Source: Eleginops maclovinus (taxonomy: Eukaryota; Chordata; Actinopteri; Perciformes; Eleginopidae). From it: 64,000 bases of DNA. The DNA is taken from positions 742,501-806,500 of the forward strand of contig NC_086371.1 in NCBI RefSeq assembly GCF_036324505.1, read 5' to 3'. The notes beneath the pieces are model-generated. The model made no database searches. It was not told where the DNA came from and saw only the letters and a program-made list of their open reading frames with translations. A program made the translations under genes and the position numbers. Of this stretch, positions 24,259-49,909 are shown piece by piece. The stretch's first letter is position 1. Each line of letters starts with the position of its first letter.

Positions 24259-27200
24259 AATCTCTGATCCACAGCAGCGCTGACCTCAAAACCTCCCCCC
24301 CTCCCCCCTCCCTTCTCCCCTGAAATATCTCCCCCATCCTCCCCTCCTCTTCTTCGAGGCCACGGAGCTGTGATGGAAGCAGCGAAGCCGACAGGAAACT
24401 AAGAAATCGAGACCTCCAACACGGACGCCTGCTCATATGACGATTCCAGGACTGAGTTAGCGTAAAGGATTCATTTTGTTTTTGAAAGAGATTAACTAAA
24501 GCTTCCTGCATCATTCCTTAACACCACCTGAGCAGACTCAAACCCGCGGGATCAGCGCGTCCCGTCCGCCGCACCGCCCAGCACCATGAGCTAGCAAACA
24601 CCGCCCGAAAACAGCATGCTAATTAGCTGAGCAACTTGTTAATACGTCTTGGAAATTTAGCTATCAACACCCACCAGTTAGCCTACAGTCTGAAGTAACC
24701 GCCTTCCTGTTAACTGCCAATTAGCCTGTTAGCAGTATGCTAACGGGGCTAACAGTAGTCTGAAATATCAACAAAAGTCTTCCCAATTAGCCAACCAAGG
24801 ACTGCTAGTTAGCCTAGCAACCGCCTGCTAATAATCTTTTGAGAACAATGTTAACAAGTCTTATGACAAAAGAATTGGCTTTCAACATAGTTAGCCACGA
24901 TCCTGTTTAGCCTAGTAACAGGCAGCTAATTAACCATCTATCAGGGTGCTAATAAGGCTAACAGTAGGCTGAATTATCCATCAAGTAGTCAGAGAATTCA
25001 CCACCAAAAGTCTGGCCAGTTAGCTTACCAACAGGCTGATAATAAGCTTCCCACCAAGGTGCTAATCAAGCTAACAGCAGTCCGATTTATCCAACAAAAA
25101 TGTGCCAGTTAGCTCACCAACAGACCGCTAATTGCTTAGCTAGCAGGTAGCTTGTATGCTTCATGAATATTCACCTGCTAGCGGTTGATTATCAGATCTT
25201 TGGGAGATTTATCATCTACAAATGTTAAGAGAAATATCAGAACTGATGCTAATTAGCCTTGTAGCCTGCTAATTAGCTCATTAGTAATGTGACTAGTTGT
25301 ACTCCAATTTTTACAATACTCCCACTTTTAAAATTAAAAAGGGGGCCGCTAACAAGCTTACCAATAATGAAATGTACAACTTACATGTAGCTTATTAGCC
25401 TGATGATTAAGCTAATTCACCTACTAACAGTTGGCTCGTTAGCATTCCTAGATTTCAGATTAGCTCGTGATTAGCCAGCATGCTAATATAAAAAAATAAT
25501 GAATGCTGATCTATTTTCTTTTTTCATGTCAAATTTCCATGTCATTGAATAGTTTCTTTAGAAAGCTGTTAGCTCACACACATGCTTCCTTCTGTGTACT
25601 GTTGTCCTGATGGCATAGAGGGAAGATCAGAGGTCAAACTAAAGAGCCTGTGCAGCAGATGAGCGACTGATGGCGACTTATTAAACCTCCAGTTGCTTTT
25701 TCATATTGTAGCATCGCACGGCTGAATAACTACAGCAGATTGGTCCATCAGTGCTATGCTAACATAGTAGCTGCTGCATCAATCATCTAAACTAACCATT
25801 AATAAGTTTATAACCCTAAAATCAGTCGATGTGATTCTTTATTCCTTTACCTCTAATATGTTTCCTTTTCTAAACAAACATGACCGCAGCTCGTTAGCGC
25901 ATGACCCCCCCCCCCCCCCCCCCGTAGCCCTCTCCCGTAAATCATCGCTGCCGTCAGTTTGATGTAGAACTCGTCCTGCCTGCAGGTGGACGGACCCCCA
26001 GCCCCTTTGTCATGTTTTAAACCCCAATTGAAAAGAAAAACGGCACTAAAGGGGGAAACTTCCGGCGCTTAACTCTCACCTGTGCACCTGCAGCCAACAC
26101 TCACCTGCTCCTTGTCAAAGTTTAGCCCCAAGTTTTAATAAGAGACGGCACTTGAGCGTGACAAACCTTCCTTCACTTCGATGAATACTAGTTTGATAGA
26201 AGTTACTTACTAGTTTTTGTTTTTGCCAAATTAATAAACTTCATCCAATAATTAAGACCCTGAGATGAGGGTCTGGAAAAATTGGTCCTCAAGTGAAATC
26301 AAACAAATTCTCGACACTTGAATCACAATTGTTTGTTTTGGCTGCTGTTTACTCTGCTGTAGTTACCTGTTTATGTTTACATATCAAGTAATGATGTCAT
26401 GTCAAACAGGAAACCACCAAGTCCCGCCAAAATACAATCAGTCGTTCTCTGCTGCATCTAAAAGAACTGGCAAATGGCCAATGTATTATGGGAACTGTAG
26501 GTCTAAATGTAATGAAAATACACTAAAGGGAATTGGGGTTAAATCATAGAGAAAACTAATTAAATTTACAAAAGAAAAATAGTTAGAACAAAAAAATCGT
26601 ATAAATTTAAAGTTTTCAATATAAAGACAAAATAACAATTCTATGGATATTATTAGTCATTTTTTCAGAATTTTCCCTCCTGACCTGCAATTTCTCACCT
26701 TGATACGTCCTCAGCAACTCTGACCCCTGACCTTCTCTCTATCCCCATCAGGACGTTTTCGTCACATGAGAAATACTCCCATGCTCGTTAAAATGCTAAA
26801 TCATGTTCTTTATTTGTATTCATCATGAAATCATCCTAAGGATTACAATGCAGATGAATGAGCGTCATTCTGCCAGTTTGTGTGTGTACAGTGAAATAAT
26901 TAAACCTGGTTCTGTGCGTGTTGAACGTGTGTGGGGAACATAACGTCCAGTCTAGTATCCATGTCTGTGTAATCATTGCGTACAGTTTTCTCCGGACAGT
27001 AACTGAAGAACCTGTTGATCTTAAATTCAGAGCGACTGTATGCTCAGTGAGCGGCGGGGCGGCGGGGAATAACAGCCGGGGTCTCTGGCTTTGGGTGAGG
27101 GCAGATTTTGGGGCTCGAGGTGAACTTGGAGGCTTCCACGACCTTTAATTATTTCCCTCCTTTTTTTATTTTTAGTCTAAATACAAGCTAGTTTCGTCTT

Positions 27201-27570
27201 GGCTGTAAAGTTTTTTCTAAAATAAAGTAAATATTAGGCTCATGTCCTCCAGCAGCAGCAGCGTTACATTCCCATCCCAAAAGTTTTCAGCCTCTTTATT
27301 ATTTTTTAGATTTATTTCTGTGTCCGGCTGAATCTGCCTAGCGCCTGTAGACTGAACCTGCTGGTGTAACTTTTTATTATTTCTTTTGTTGACTTTTTTT
27401 TGTGTTTTTTGAACTAAATCTTTAATGGTTGTCCCTGCAGCCTGTTTCTGATGTCCACACTATTGTAGAGAGATACTGTGATGATGGAGCCTCGTGTGTG
27501 TGTGTGTGCGTGTGTGTGTGCGCGTGTGTGTGTGGACAGTCTACATTTGTTTTGATGAATAAAAAGGCCA
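24259..27570 (+). other. canx: Probable canx 3' UTR and downstream
   Basis: No coding sequence follows the canx stop for several kilobases. Candidate polyadenylation signals include ATTAAA near 26899 and AATAAA near 27558. A segment dense in GCTAA/TTAGC words spans about 24570-25490, and a poly-C run lies at 25906-25923. The extent of the UTR is inferred, as vertebrate calnexin transcripts have long 3' UTRs. Confidence 0.45.
24570..25490. repeat. Degenerate GCTAA/TTAGC-rich segment
   Basis: Dozens of overlapping words GCTAA, TTAGC, GCTAATTAGC and TAGCTTA occur on both strands, many forming short palindromes such as GCTAATTAGC. There is no fixed period. Similar shorter clusters occur at 11430-11650 and 60890-61290. 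Confidence 0.75.
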
Positions 27571-27649
27571 AATGGAAACTGAACCAGAAGCTGTTTTGTT
27601 ATTATTATTCTTTCAATAACTGTTTAGTAGTTTTTATGTTCTTCTGGTG

Positions 27650-28679
27650 AATTGACTTTTTTACAATGTAAATACCTTTTCTCAGGATTACGACATTAAA
27701 GGGATTTTTCTGGTAAATTTGCAAGAATAAAATCACAAATGCATGAAATATTTAAATTCAGTATCTTTATTGTAACTGTAGGACTTTTTATTATGTTTTA
27801 CAAACATAAATCACACATCAAAGTAAAAAGTCCCCGAATATTTAAAATACAATCCCAAAAATAATATTTCTTAACTGTTTTTCAACATTTGTGCTTTTGA
27901 CTTGTTAGAAATGTTGTAGAGTCAACATATAATAATTCTATATTTCATCTGAGAGAAATTTTGAGATTAAATCGATTTGAATTTAAGATAAAATAAATCA
28001 CAAACAAAAACACGAATATCTGAGAATGTGATTTAATTCAGTGTTTTTCTTTTCACATTTCAGTATGTTTAACAAATGTAATAAACTGCATCAGCATAAA
28101 AACAGTCCCCAAGTTAATCAGTTAAATGAAATAAATCACAACCTTTCACAGAAAAAGATCATTTCAAAAGCTCACTGTTTATTAATGGTAATGATCTTTT
28201 GATGACTTATGTTAAAAAATGCAGTAGTGTCCACATGTGTATCTTAAATTTAAATACCTTTTTATCGGAGAAGATTTCTGAGATTAAAGTTACTATAGTT
28301 TCCGAGAAAAATAAATCACCAAAAAATCTAAAGATTATCTCGGATTTTTTAAATGTAGGACATATCAGCATGTTTAACAAATGTAACACATCTTACATCA
28401 TCTTACTTTTTGATGACTTACTAAAGTATTTTGATGTATTTAAAAACAATTGTCTGGAAGGAATTGTTAAAGTGTTACATTTCTGAGATCACGTAAAGAA
28501 AGAAATAACAACATTATTTATCAGAAAATGTGATTTAATTCAGAAAACCCAACCGTGTAATAATAAACCGTGCATCAACGTAAAAATGAGTCCCCAAATA
28601 AATGATTTTCATTAAATTCTCTGAGATAATAGTAGAAATGAATCACAACCTTTCACTGCAATGGAAAATTCATTAATTA

Positions 28680-28712
<33 letters not shown>

Positions 28713-28757
28713 TTTTTTTTTTATTTTTATTTTTTATTATTATTATTATTATTATTT

Positions 28758-28814
<57 letters not shown>

Positions 28815-29150
28815 ATCAGTAACAGGTTTATGGTCAAGTATACATATGATGAATCTGCCTTGGTCTCCTGTCCAAATATGTATTTTAAATGTATAAACAT
28901 TTTATCTTAGAGGATTTCGGAGATTAAAGTGATTATAATTTATGGGAAATAAGATAAAATATGAATTATCTTTTCAACTTTAGGTAGCTAAAACGGTGGT
29001 AAATTTACGAAAGAATAAAATTGCAAATGCAAAAAAAATGAAAAATAATCTCTGAAACTATTTGAATTCCTTGTATTATAATTAATGTAGGAATGATTAA
29101 TTAAAAGTATTACTATTATTATCACTAGCAGAACTCATTCATTTCTCACT
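27650..29150. repeat. A/T-rich DNA with diverged internal repeats
   Basis: A loosely conserved unit with words like TTTAACAAATGTAA, GCATCA, CGTAAAAA and AGTCCCC appears near 27795, 28065, 28370 and 28550, with partial echoes at 29740-29870. A long (ATT)n/poly-T tract lies at 28680-28812. No exon was seen. Confidence 0.55.
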
Positions 29151-29159
29151 GTTCACGTC

Positions 29160-29435
29160 ACCAAGTTTCCCCGCTTTCTATTGGCTGTCTGTTCTGTCAG
29201 TCACCGGTGAGGGCGGTCTTAGGGACATTCCTCTCCTGTCTCTGATGGAAAAAAAAGAGAAAGTTTCCAAGATGGCGGAGAAGCCCTGCCTGTCCGCTGG
29301 ATAACAATAGAGACAGAAACAGAAGGGAGGCAGTTTGGCCCGTTATAACCGGACCAATCCGCACCAAACACCGTTTACAAAACCCGACTCGGGCGGGGAG
29401 GAATATCCGGGACCATCGGGAGGAATACATATAAA
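29160..29435 (+). promoter_or_regulatory. G/C-rich promoter-like island, candidate maml1 upstream promoter
   Basis: An abrupt rise in G+C after a kilobase of A/T-rich DNA contains a YY1-type AAGATGGCGG at 29269-29278, a CCAAT box (GGACCAATCC) near 29352 and GGGCGGGG near 29392. An ATG inside the YY1 word opens only 10 codons. It could be a distal maml1 promoter or one for an unseen non-coding transcript. Confidence 0.4.
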
Positions 29436-29519
29436 GTATGATGCTTTATTTAGACGTTTCGGGCTCTGCTAACTGAGCTAACGTTAGCATTTTTCTACAG
29501 AGAAAGTAACTAAACATTA

Positions 29520-30240
29520 CTTAGTGGAATACTCTATTCTGATTGGTCATTTCGGACAAGTAACAAGGTAGTTTTACTCAAGTACTGTACTTAAGGACAA
29601 TTTTGTACTTTACTTCTAATTTTTTGAGACTTTGTACTTCTTCTAACCCACTACAATTCAGAGGTAAATATTGTACTTTTACTCCACTACAGTTATTAAA
29701 CGTATGATGCTCTATTTTGATGACTGATGTTTAAACATGTTGTAGTGTCCACATATTATTGTTTATTTAAAAACCTGAATTCTGAGGAATTATAGCAAAC
29801 AAGGTTGTCTCTGAGTCAGCATTTTGTTTTTAATGTAGGACATTTCTGTATATTTAACAAACATAACCTTTAGTGACTTTACAGATCTGGATTAATGATG
29901 GTAAATATAATCAGCCCTTAAATCAGACTGTAGTTCACCTGCAGTAAATCCAGCAGCTACCCTGCAGTATACAAAGCCATTCAAACTAGCTGCACCTTTA
30001 CCAGCTCTGAGAACACTTTAATGATCAATCATTATAAAACATATCAGAGATATTATTCTGAAATGGACCAATCAGACAATGACTACTTTCACTGTCGCTA
30101 CTTTAAGTACATTTAGATGAGAGTACTTTTTTACTTTTACGTCAGTAATATTATGAATGTTTACTTGTATAGGAGTATTACTACACTCTGGTACTATTAC
30201 CTTTACTGAAGTACAAAATCCGAGTATTTCTTCCACCTCT
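29520..30240 (+). mobile_element. Dispersed ~700-bp repeat (TACTTTTACT-rich), copy 1
   Basis: Rich in GTACTT/ACTTTACTT/TACTTTTACTCC words. Its body contains CAGCTACCCTGCAGTATAC, TTATAAAACATATCAGAGA and CTGAAATGGACCAATCAGAC, all of which reappear reverse-complemented at 52450-52760. It is probably a non-autonomous transposable element common in fish genomes. No coding capacity and no clear terminal repeats were resolved. Confidence 0.7.
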
Positions 30241-30389
30241 GGTCGCAGTGCATTCTGGGAAACGGAGTTCTCCTGTGCCCGTCTAACCAGAAAACATAGA
30301 GTTAGCAGCTAACGGCTAACGGCTACAGGGAGGCGGAGGATCAGCTGTTTTCAAGACCGATGCTGTAAGAAAGGAGCCACGCTTTCACA
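30241..30389 (+). promoter_or_regulatory. maml1: Candidate maml1 promoter / non-coding exon with ZNF143/THAP11-type site
   Basis: The segment starts with TGCATTCTGGGAAACGGAGT (from 30249), the reverse complement of the ACTACA-TTTCCCAGAATGC type of ZNF143/THAP11 promoter motif. It ends in CACA followed by the strong donor GTAAGT at 30390. This suggests a TSS-proximal exon spliced to the maml1 coding exon or ending upstream of it. A matching TGCATTCTGGGAAACTGAGT at 6558 lies inside an mgat4b intron, so the motif alone is not decisive. Confidence 0.35.
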
Positions 30390-31231
30390 GTAAGTGAGTT
30401 TAAATAACATGACCTGTAAGGTCTTATTGGTGTTTATCGTATAAAATAGTGGTTTTAAAATATTGTTTGTGAAGTTGCTAACTAGCGAGCTAACTAGCCT
30501 CTTGTTGCTAGTCAACGAAAGCTAACTACTTTTAATACTCGAACAAAAATAAAAGTTTCACTCAAGTTGGAGACCTGTTATGATGCTCCCATGGAAGGTA
30601 TCGGTATTTTAAACAAGTGAGGGTGGAGTGGAGTTAAGGTCTAACGTAAGATAGTGCCCATAACATGTATTTAAATGATAGTTTTGAGGATTTTTCGACG
30701 CTGTGATTTTTGAGTGGAGGAATGTTGCTAACTTCACTTAGCTTCAACGGGAGTTTGTCTGATAAAAAAGATATCGCGTTATTTCATTGATTTAAACAAA
30801 TGGAAAGGTTAGTGTAAATTGATTTATTTACTATTAACCAAGCAGGGATTTTGTTTGTGTTTTAAAAAAATATTTTGTATGTGGGGTTCTACTCAAAATG
30901 TGGCTCTAACAGACTCCAGAGTTTCATACACACAGCAAGTTAAACTGGCGGTTGTGTGTTTCATTATCCATAAGGTTTAAAGTGAGTAAAGTAATCAGGA
31001 GGCTGGATGGTGTTGCACTCAAAACCCTTAATTTTCCTCCCCGGCAGTGAGTGTGACTGAAGGCCATTAGCAAGACAAAGGTCGCCTCCATGGAGCCAGC
31101 ACAGGAGTCTTTGTAAAGGGGGGGTGTATAGACGCCCAGAGTGGTGGTGAAAAAAGAGCCAAATTCAGCATTTTTATGGACGAAACCTGAGACGGGGGAG
31201 TTTCTCTTCTTTTTTTTTGAGTCGTTTATTG

Positions 31232-43345
<12,114 letters not shown>

Positions 43346-43390
43346 GTTTTCTTCTGGGTTCACCTTCTGATGTATTCCTTTATCTAGAAG

Positions 43391-43660
43391 AGCAGTCGGA
43401 GGATGAACCTGCTTTATTTGGTCTCGCATGTTTCTGCTCACACAGGGAAATTGCTCCTCTGCATTTAACCCATCCTAGTACTGGGAGCAGTGTGTAGCTA
43501 TTGTACAGCGCCCGGGAGGGATGGTGGGTGGCTTTGCTCAAGGGCCCTCGGCAGTGAACTGGCACCTTTCCAGCCACCAGTCCACACTGGTCCGATGGTG
43601 ACGTGACCCGGCAACCCTTCGGTTCAAAGACAAAGTCCCTACAGACAGAACCACCGCCGG
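43391..43660 (-). mobile_element. tRNA-derived SINE-like element, second copy
   Basis: Shares GTCGGAGGATGAA, TGCATTTAACCCATCCTAGT, ACTGGGAGCA and TTGCTCAAGG with the copy at 5196-5476. The tRNA-like end is at the right (GACCCGGCAACCCTTCGGTTC), so it lies on the minus strand. Confidence 0.7.
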
Positions 43661-44615
43661 CTTTCATTCAAAGAGTTATTCATTTCAATATACAGCAAGA
43701 CGACAGGGTTCGTCTAAACCAGGTAACGGGCCCCTGAGCAATTCCTATTGAATGACTTTTCTCAAAGTTAGGACTTCTTAGAATCATTCCTTTTTTAAAC
43801 TCTGACTTTTTTTATGACTTCAAAAAATCCAACTTTATATTAAACTTCAGACTTTTTTAAATTTTCTTCAAAATTGTCCTTTTTTTTCTTAAAATCTGCC
43901 TTTTCTCAAATGTCTGAATGATTCTTAGAATTTAGATTTTTTTCTCTTAATTATGACTTTCCATAATTCAAACATCAGTTTGAGTTTTTTTCAAACGTCC
44001 AGTCTGCAGTCAAATTACTCATCGCTTCTTTTTGGAAGTCTCTGTTACAACTTTCTTTACCGCTTAGTTTAGTGTTTTCAATTCCCCAAATTATACTTTG
44101 CCCGTTCGTTTGGTTAGATTTGAATGAATGAAAATATTTAAAGTTTTCAGTCCATGAGGAGTATCTAGTTTGGAGCAGAATTGGTTAACCAGAGTTAAAA
44201 CAACACAGACGTAAACAAACACTTGGTTTACTCTTCAATTTTTCACTTTTTTTGGGAGCAGTGTAGGGACTCGTGCCTTGCTCAGGGACACCTCGGTAGC
44301 ACTTGGTTTTTCAGGGACTTGAACCGGTGACGTTCCAGTTCCCAAACCAAGTCCCTAAGATTTCACCCAAAGAAAACTCCAGGAGTGTTTTGTACTCCTC
44401 AGCTCCCCAAGAGTCAGCATGACTAATGAACTTTACATCTGTAATGCACTGCTGCAGGTATTCATGAGGTAAAGTGAGTCCACCTGTGCAGATGCCCCCC
44501 CCCCCCCCCCGCCCCCTGCTTTAAGCCCCGCCCCCTGCAGCTGGGCCATCTCTCTTCCTGTCTCTCTGCTTCCCGTCTGCCTGCTTCAGTCTCACCTGTC
44601 GCTCTGACTGCAGAG
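43661..44615. other. Intergenic DNA upstream of ltc4s
   Basis: T-rich single-copy DNA and a SINE fragment, then a poly-C run at 44493-44510 and a G/C-rich 100 bases before the ltc4s ATG that probably contains its promoter and 5' UTR. No TATA box or clear motif was identified. Confidence 0.4.
44258..44358 (-). mobile_element. SINE-like fragment
   Basis: A truncated copy of the same family: GGGAGCAGTG, GCCTTGCTCAGGGACACCTC, GGGACTTGAACCGG and CCAAGTCCCTAA. It carries the minus-strand B-box but only the 5' third of the element. Confidence 0.6.
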
Positions 44616-47005
<2,390 letters not shown>

Positions 47006-47360
47006 AAGAGAGCGCAGACCAAAGGTCAAAGGTCATGGGTCAGAAGAGGAAACGTTGATGTTTGTATGCGATGACGGAAAATAAAACCCTGAGGAAGTTG
47101 TTGTGTGTGGTGTTCCGGTCTGTCTGCATTACACCTGCTGTTTATTCAAATATGACGTGTGGACACAAATCACTGGAAGTCTTCATCAATGGAAACATTT
47201 TAACGTTTAGGATCTTAACCAAACAAGCATTAATTGAATCATCTTCGGGTTTTCTCAAGGTCTTTATATTTTCCCTAAAACGTCGACTCAAGATGTTCTC
47301 AGAATTCAATTCATTTTCTTTGAATGTGTTTTTGCTGCCAGATTCGAACTATAGTTTAAG

Positions 47361-47612
47361 TCATGGCTTCTTTCAAAGTTATACTCCTCTTAGTGTCATG
47401 GCTTCTTTCAAAGTTATACTCCTCTTAGTGTCATGGCTTCTTTCAAAGTTATACTTGTCTTAGTGTCATGGCTTCTTTCAAAGTTATACTTGTCTTAGTG
47501 TCATGGCTTCTTTCAAAGTTATACTTGTCTTAGTGTCATGGCTTCTTTCAAAGTTATACTCCTCTTAGTGTCATGGCTTCTTTCAAAGTTATACTTGTCT
47601 TAGTGTCATGGC
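47361..47612. repeat. 35-bp minisatellite, about 7 copies
   Basis: Tandem units starting TCATGGCTTCTTTCAAAGTT with two variant cores, ACTCCTC and ACTTGTC, alternating in blocks. It lies just downstream of ltc4s. Confidence 0.95.
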
Positions 47613-47689
47613 TTTCTTCAATTCTTTCTCTAAAAACGATTTGTTCCAATTCTTGGAGAAGAACGGTTTCCTGGGATATGGTTAATTCT

Positions 47690-47900
47690 TCTCTGTCGAA
47701 GGAGTGGGGCAGAGGGGGAAAATGTCCCGATTACCTAGAAATGAAGTCAGCGGTTCGATCCCCACCCATGGCAAAGATGGAGTAGAGCTTCACAGCTGTA
47801 TGGTGCACATCTGTCCTGGCTTGTCTCCTCAGACTGGAGCTGCAGCAGCTGTGTGTGTCATCATCAGGCAGGACTGCTGGACAGCCTGAGCTTCATGGTC
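47690..47900 (+). mobile_element. Possible SINE-like fragment with a B-box
   Basis: GCGGTTCGATCCCCACCC at about 47751-47768 contains a perfect RNA polymerase III B-box word. A degenerate A-box could lie about 45 bases upstream. No second copy was found in the window, so this is tentative. Confidence 0.3.
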
Positions 47901-47987
47901 CACACCAACATTCAGGAGAGACGTCAAACATGGCCCCAAATATATCCAGATGTTGACACGCTGCTCATTTACAGCTCCACCTGAGAG

Positions 47988-48032
47988 TGAAAGGGCTGTC
48001 CTTGCCCCACCTGAACATAGGACAGCCCTTTC
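47988..48032. other. Perfect 12-bp inverted repeat (hairpin)
   Basis: AAAGGGCTGTCC and GGACAGCCCTTT flank an 18-base loop, immediately before the (GT)n run at 48040. Confidence 0.85.
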
Positions 48033-48036
48033 GCTG

Positions 48037-48270
<234 letters not shown>

Positions 48271-48374
48271 TCTGAGCAGTGCTATACAGTAGGATATTAT
48301 GCATTAGGTGTTTGAGGAATGTAATATTGAATAGGATCTGAATGTGAAATGAACAGCGTTCGAGTCCAGTATGC

Positions 48375-48423
48375 AATAACCCCCTCTGGACTGAGAGAGT
48401 TCTCTCAGCCAGAGGGGATTATT
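48375..48423. other. Near-perfect 49-bp palindrome
   Basis: The left arm AATAACCCCCTCTGG-A-CTGAGAGA pairs with the right arm TCTCTCAG-CCAGAGGGGATTATT, with one bulged A and one mismatch near the outer end. It could be a hairpin RNA stem or a remnant of inverted terminal repeats. It is not annotated as an RNA gene. Confidence 0.75.
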
Positions 48424-49084
48424 GTGCAGGGTTATTGCAGAGGGCAGGAATGTTCTCCTGAACCTGTCCTTGTGACAGCGGAGAACGTCCCTGAACATTT
48501 TGTAAAACACCGTAAGATACACACACGTTTTCTGTTTCGGTCTGAGTAGAAACATTCCAGAAAATGTCATTTTGTGTCATTTGAAAGTCAACGGTTTTTG
48601 TAAACATAATCTCTGATGTTCATTTATGTAATTGAATAAACAAAGGAGACAAAAATCAAACAATTTAGAAGAATTGACCGATCAGATGAGGCTTCAAAGT
48701 CACTCAAAGTGAGATGACTCCAAGACTGCTGAGAGGAAGAGGAGGATCACCCTTCCTCCACAAACAGGGGGAGTGAAATGAGACAAATGTCCCTGATTGG
48801 CCAAATAATGAACCGATGTCGATCTAGTTCAGGTGGTTTAGGATCGCTGATGTAAACACCTGGGCGGCTTTGAGCAGCAGCTGGTTAAACTCCCTTTGGT
48901 GTCACAGCTCAATCACAGCTGGAAGTGCTCATGAAGGGAGATTTAGTCTCTGGGTTGTACTCATGTGAATAAAGTCATTTCATAAACTACTGGACAGTTT
49001 TCTGACAACGAGCAACATGTCATCTCCTCTGAACAACAAAGCAGAGTTTCTCCTGAATCTGTAGGAAACCCCAGGACAAAACCT

Positions 49085-49185
49085 GTATATATATATTTAT
49101 ATAAATATATATATATATATATATATTTATATAAATATATATATATATATATATATAGATAGATATATATTTATATATAAATGCC
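49085..49185. repeat. (TA)n-rich palindromic tract
   Basis: Alternating TATATA with TTTATATAAA blocks repeated twice, entirely A/T and self-complementary. Confidence 0.9.
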
Positions 49186-49685
49186 AATTAAAGCCACATG
49201 TAGTGTTTTCCCTGTATATGTGTCTGAGGTCAGTTTTCATTTTATGCAATGGCTTGTTTTCTCACGTTTAACAATCCAGAACTAAATTCTATGGGTCATT
49301 ATAGCTCTCAATGCCCACCAGCAGTCTATTTACAACCACTAATTACTCCTGTAAAATGAAATGCTGTACAGTGAAATAAAATCCTGCTTATTTGAATAAT
49401 AGTATAATATTATGTGAGATGCAAACTGAAGAAGTTGGTAAGGCACAGAGCTCAGGAGTTGAGCCTGTCTGCTGGTATCGGTCCTGCTCCACAAATGAAA
49501 GAATAATCAACTTCTCAAACTTAAAGTGTTTTAAAGGAAGGCTGAACATAAATAGAAAGCGTTCAGAGGAGATCTGAGGGAGGCTCAGCTCTGCAGCTTC
49601 AGTACCGCCAATGGCCGCGGGGGCGCTGTTTCACCCTAAATATACACAGTAGTCAGAAACATCATTAAAAATCCTAAAGTTCTTT

Positions 49686-49735
49686 AAAAATAAGGAACGC
49701 TTCACGAATTTGCGTGTCATCCTTGCGCAGGGGCC

Positions 49736-49778
<43 letters not shown>

Positions 49779-49791
49779 ATCGAAATAACAC
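49686..49791 (-). ncRNA. U6 spliceosomal snRNA
   Basis: The reverse complement is a full-length, 106-nt U6 RNA, beginning at 49791 and ending in the T-run at 49686. It carries the essential ATACAGAGAA box, the AGATTAGCATGGCCCCTGCG region that pairs with U4 and forms the catalytic stem-loop, and the 3' AAATTCGTGAAGCGTTCC end, all apparently unchanged except one base near the 3' terminus. The 5' stem-loop differs from the usual GTGCTCGCTTCGGCAGCAC: here it is GTGTTATTTCGATAGCAC. It still folds as a seven-pair stem capped by UUCG. With a TATA box about 30 bases upstream, it is more likely a functional RNA polymerase III gene than a retro-pseudogene. Confidence 0.9.
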
Positions 49792-49810
49792 AAGAGTGCT
49801 CTGTCTCCGG

Positions 49811-49857
49811 GGGGTAATTATACCTCTCTGACCCGCAGACACCATATACCATGGTGC
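49811..49857 (-). promoter_or_regulatory. U6 promoter: TATA box and PSE-like element
   Basis: On the minus strand TATAATTA occupies about -31 to -24 relative to the U6 start, the position expected of an RNA polymerase III type 3 promoter. A PSE-like GCACCATGGTATATGGTG lies at about -65 to -48. The PSE match is by eye and approximate. Confidence 0.65.
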
Positions 49858-49909
49858 CAGAACACACGAGGCTCAGATGCAGTAAATACCAGCTTAAAAG
49901 GCTCTATAT

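Noticed and set aside
24243..26780. Possible splicing of the last canx exon at AAG|GTCAGA to a small downstream exon (GACGTTTTCGTCACATGA near 26752)
   Set aside because: The unspliced reading gives RKVRKD and a stop, which matches the basic C-terminus of vertebrate calnexins (human ends RKPRRE). The alternative end has no such match.
29271..29310. ATG within AAGATGGCGG as a start codon
   Set aside because: The frame closes after 10 codons. The word is better explained as a YY1-type promoter motif.
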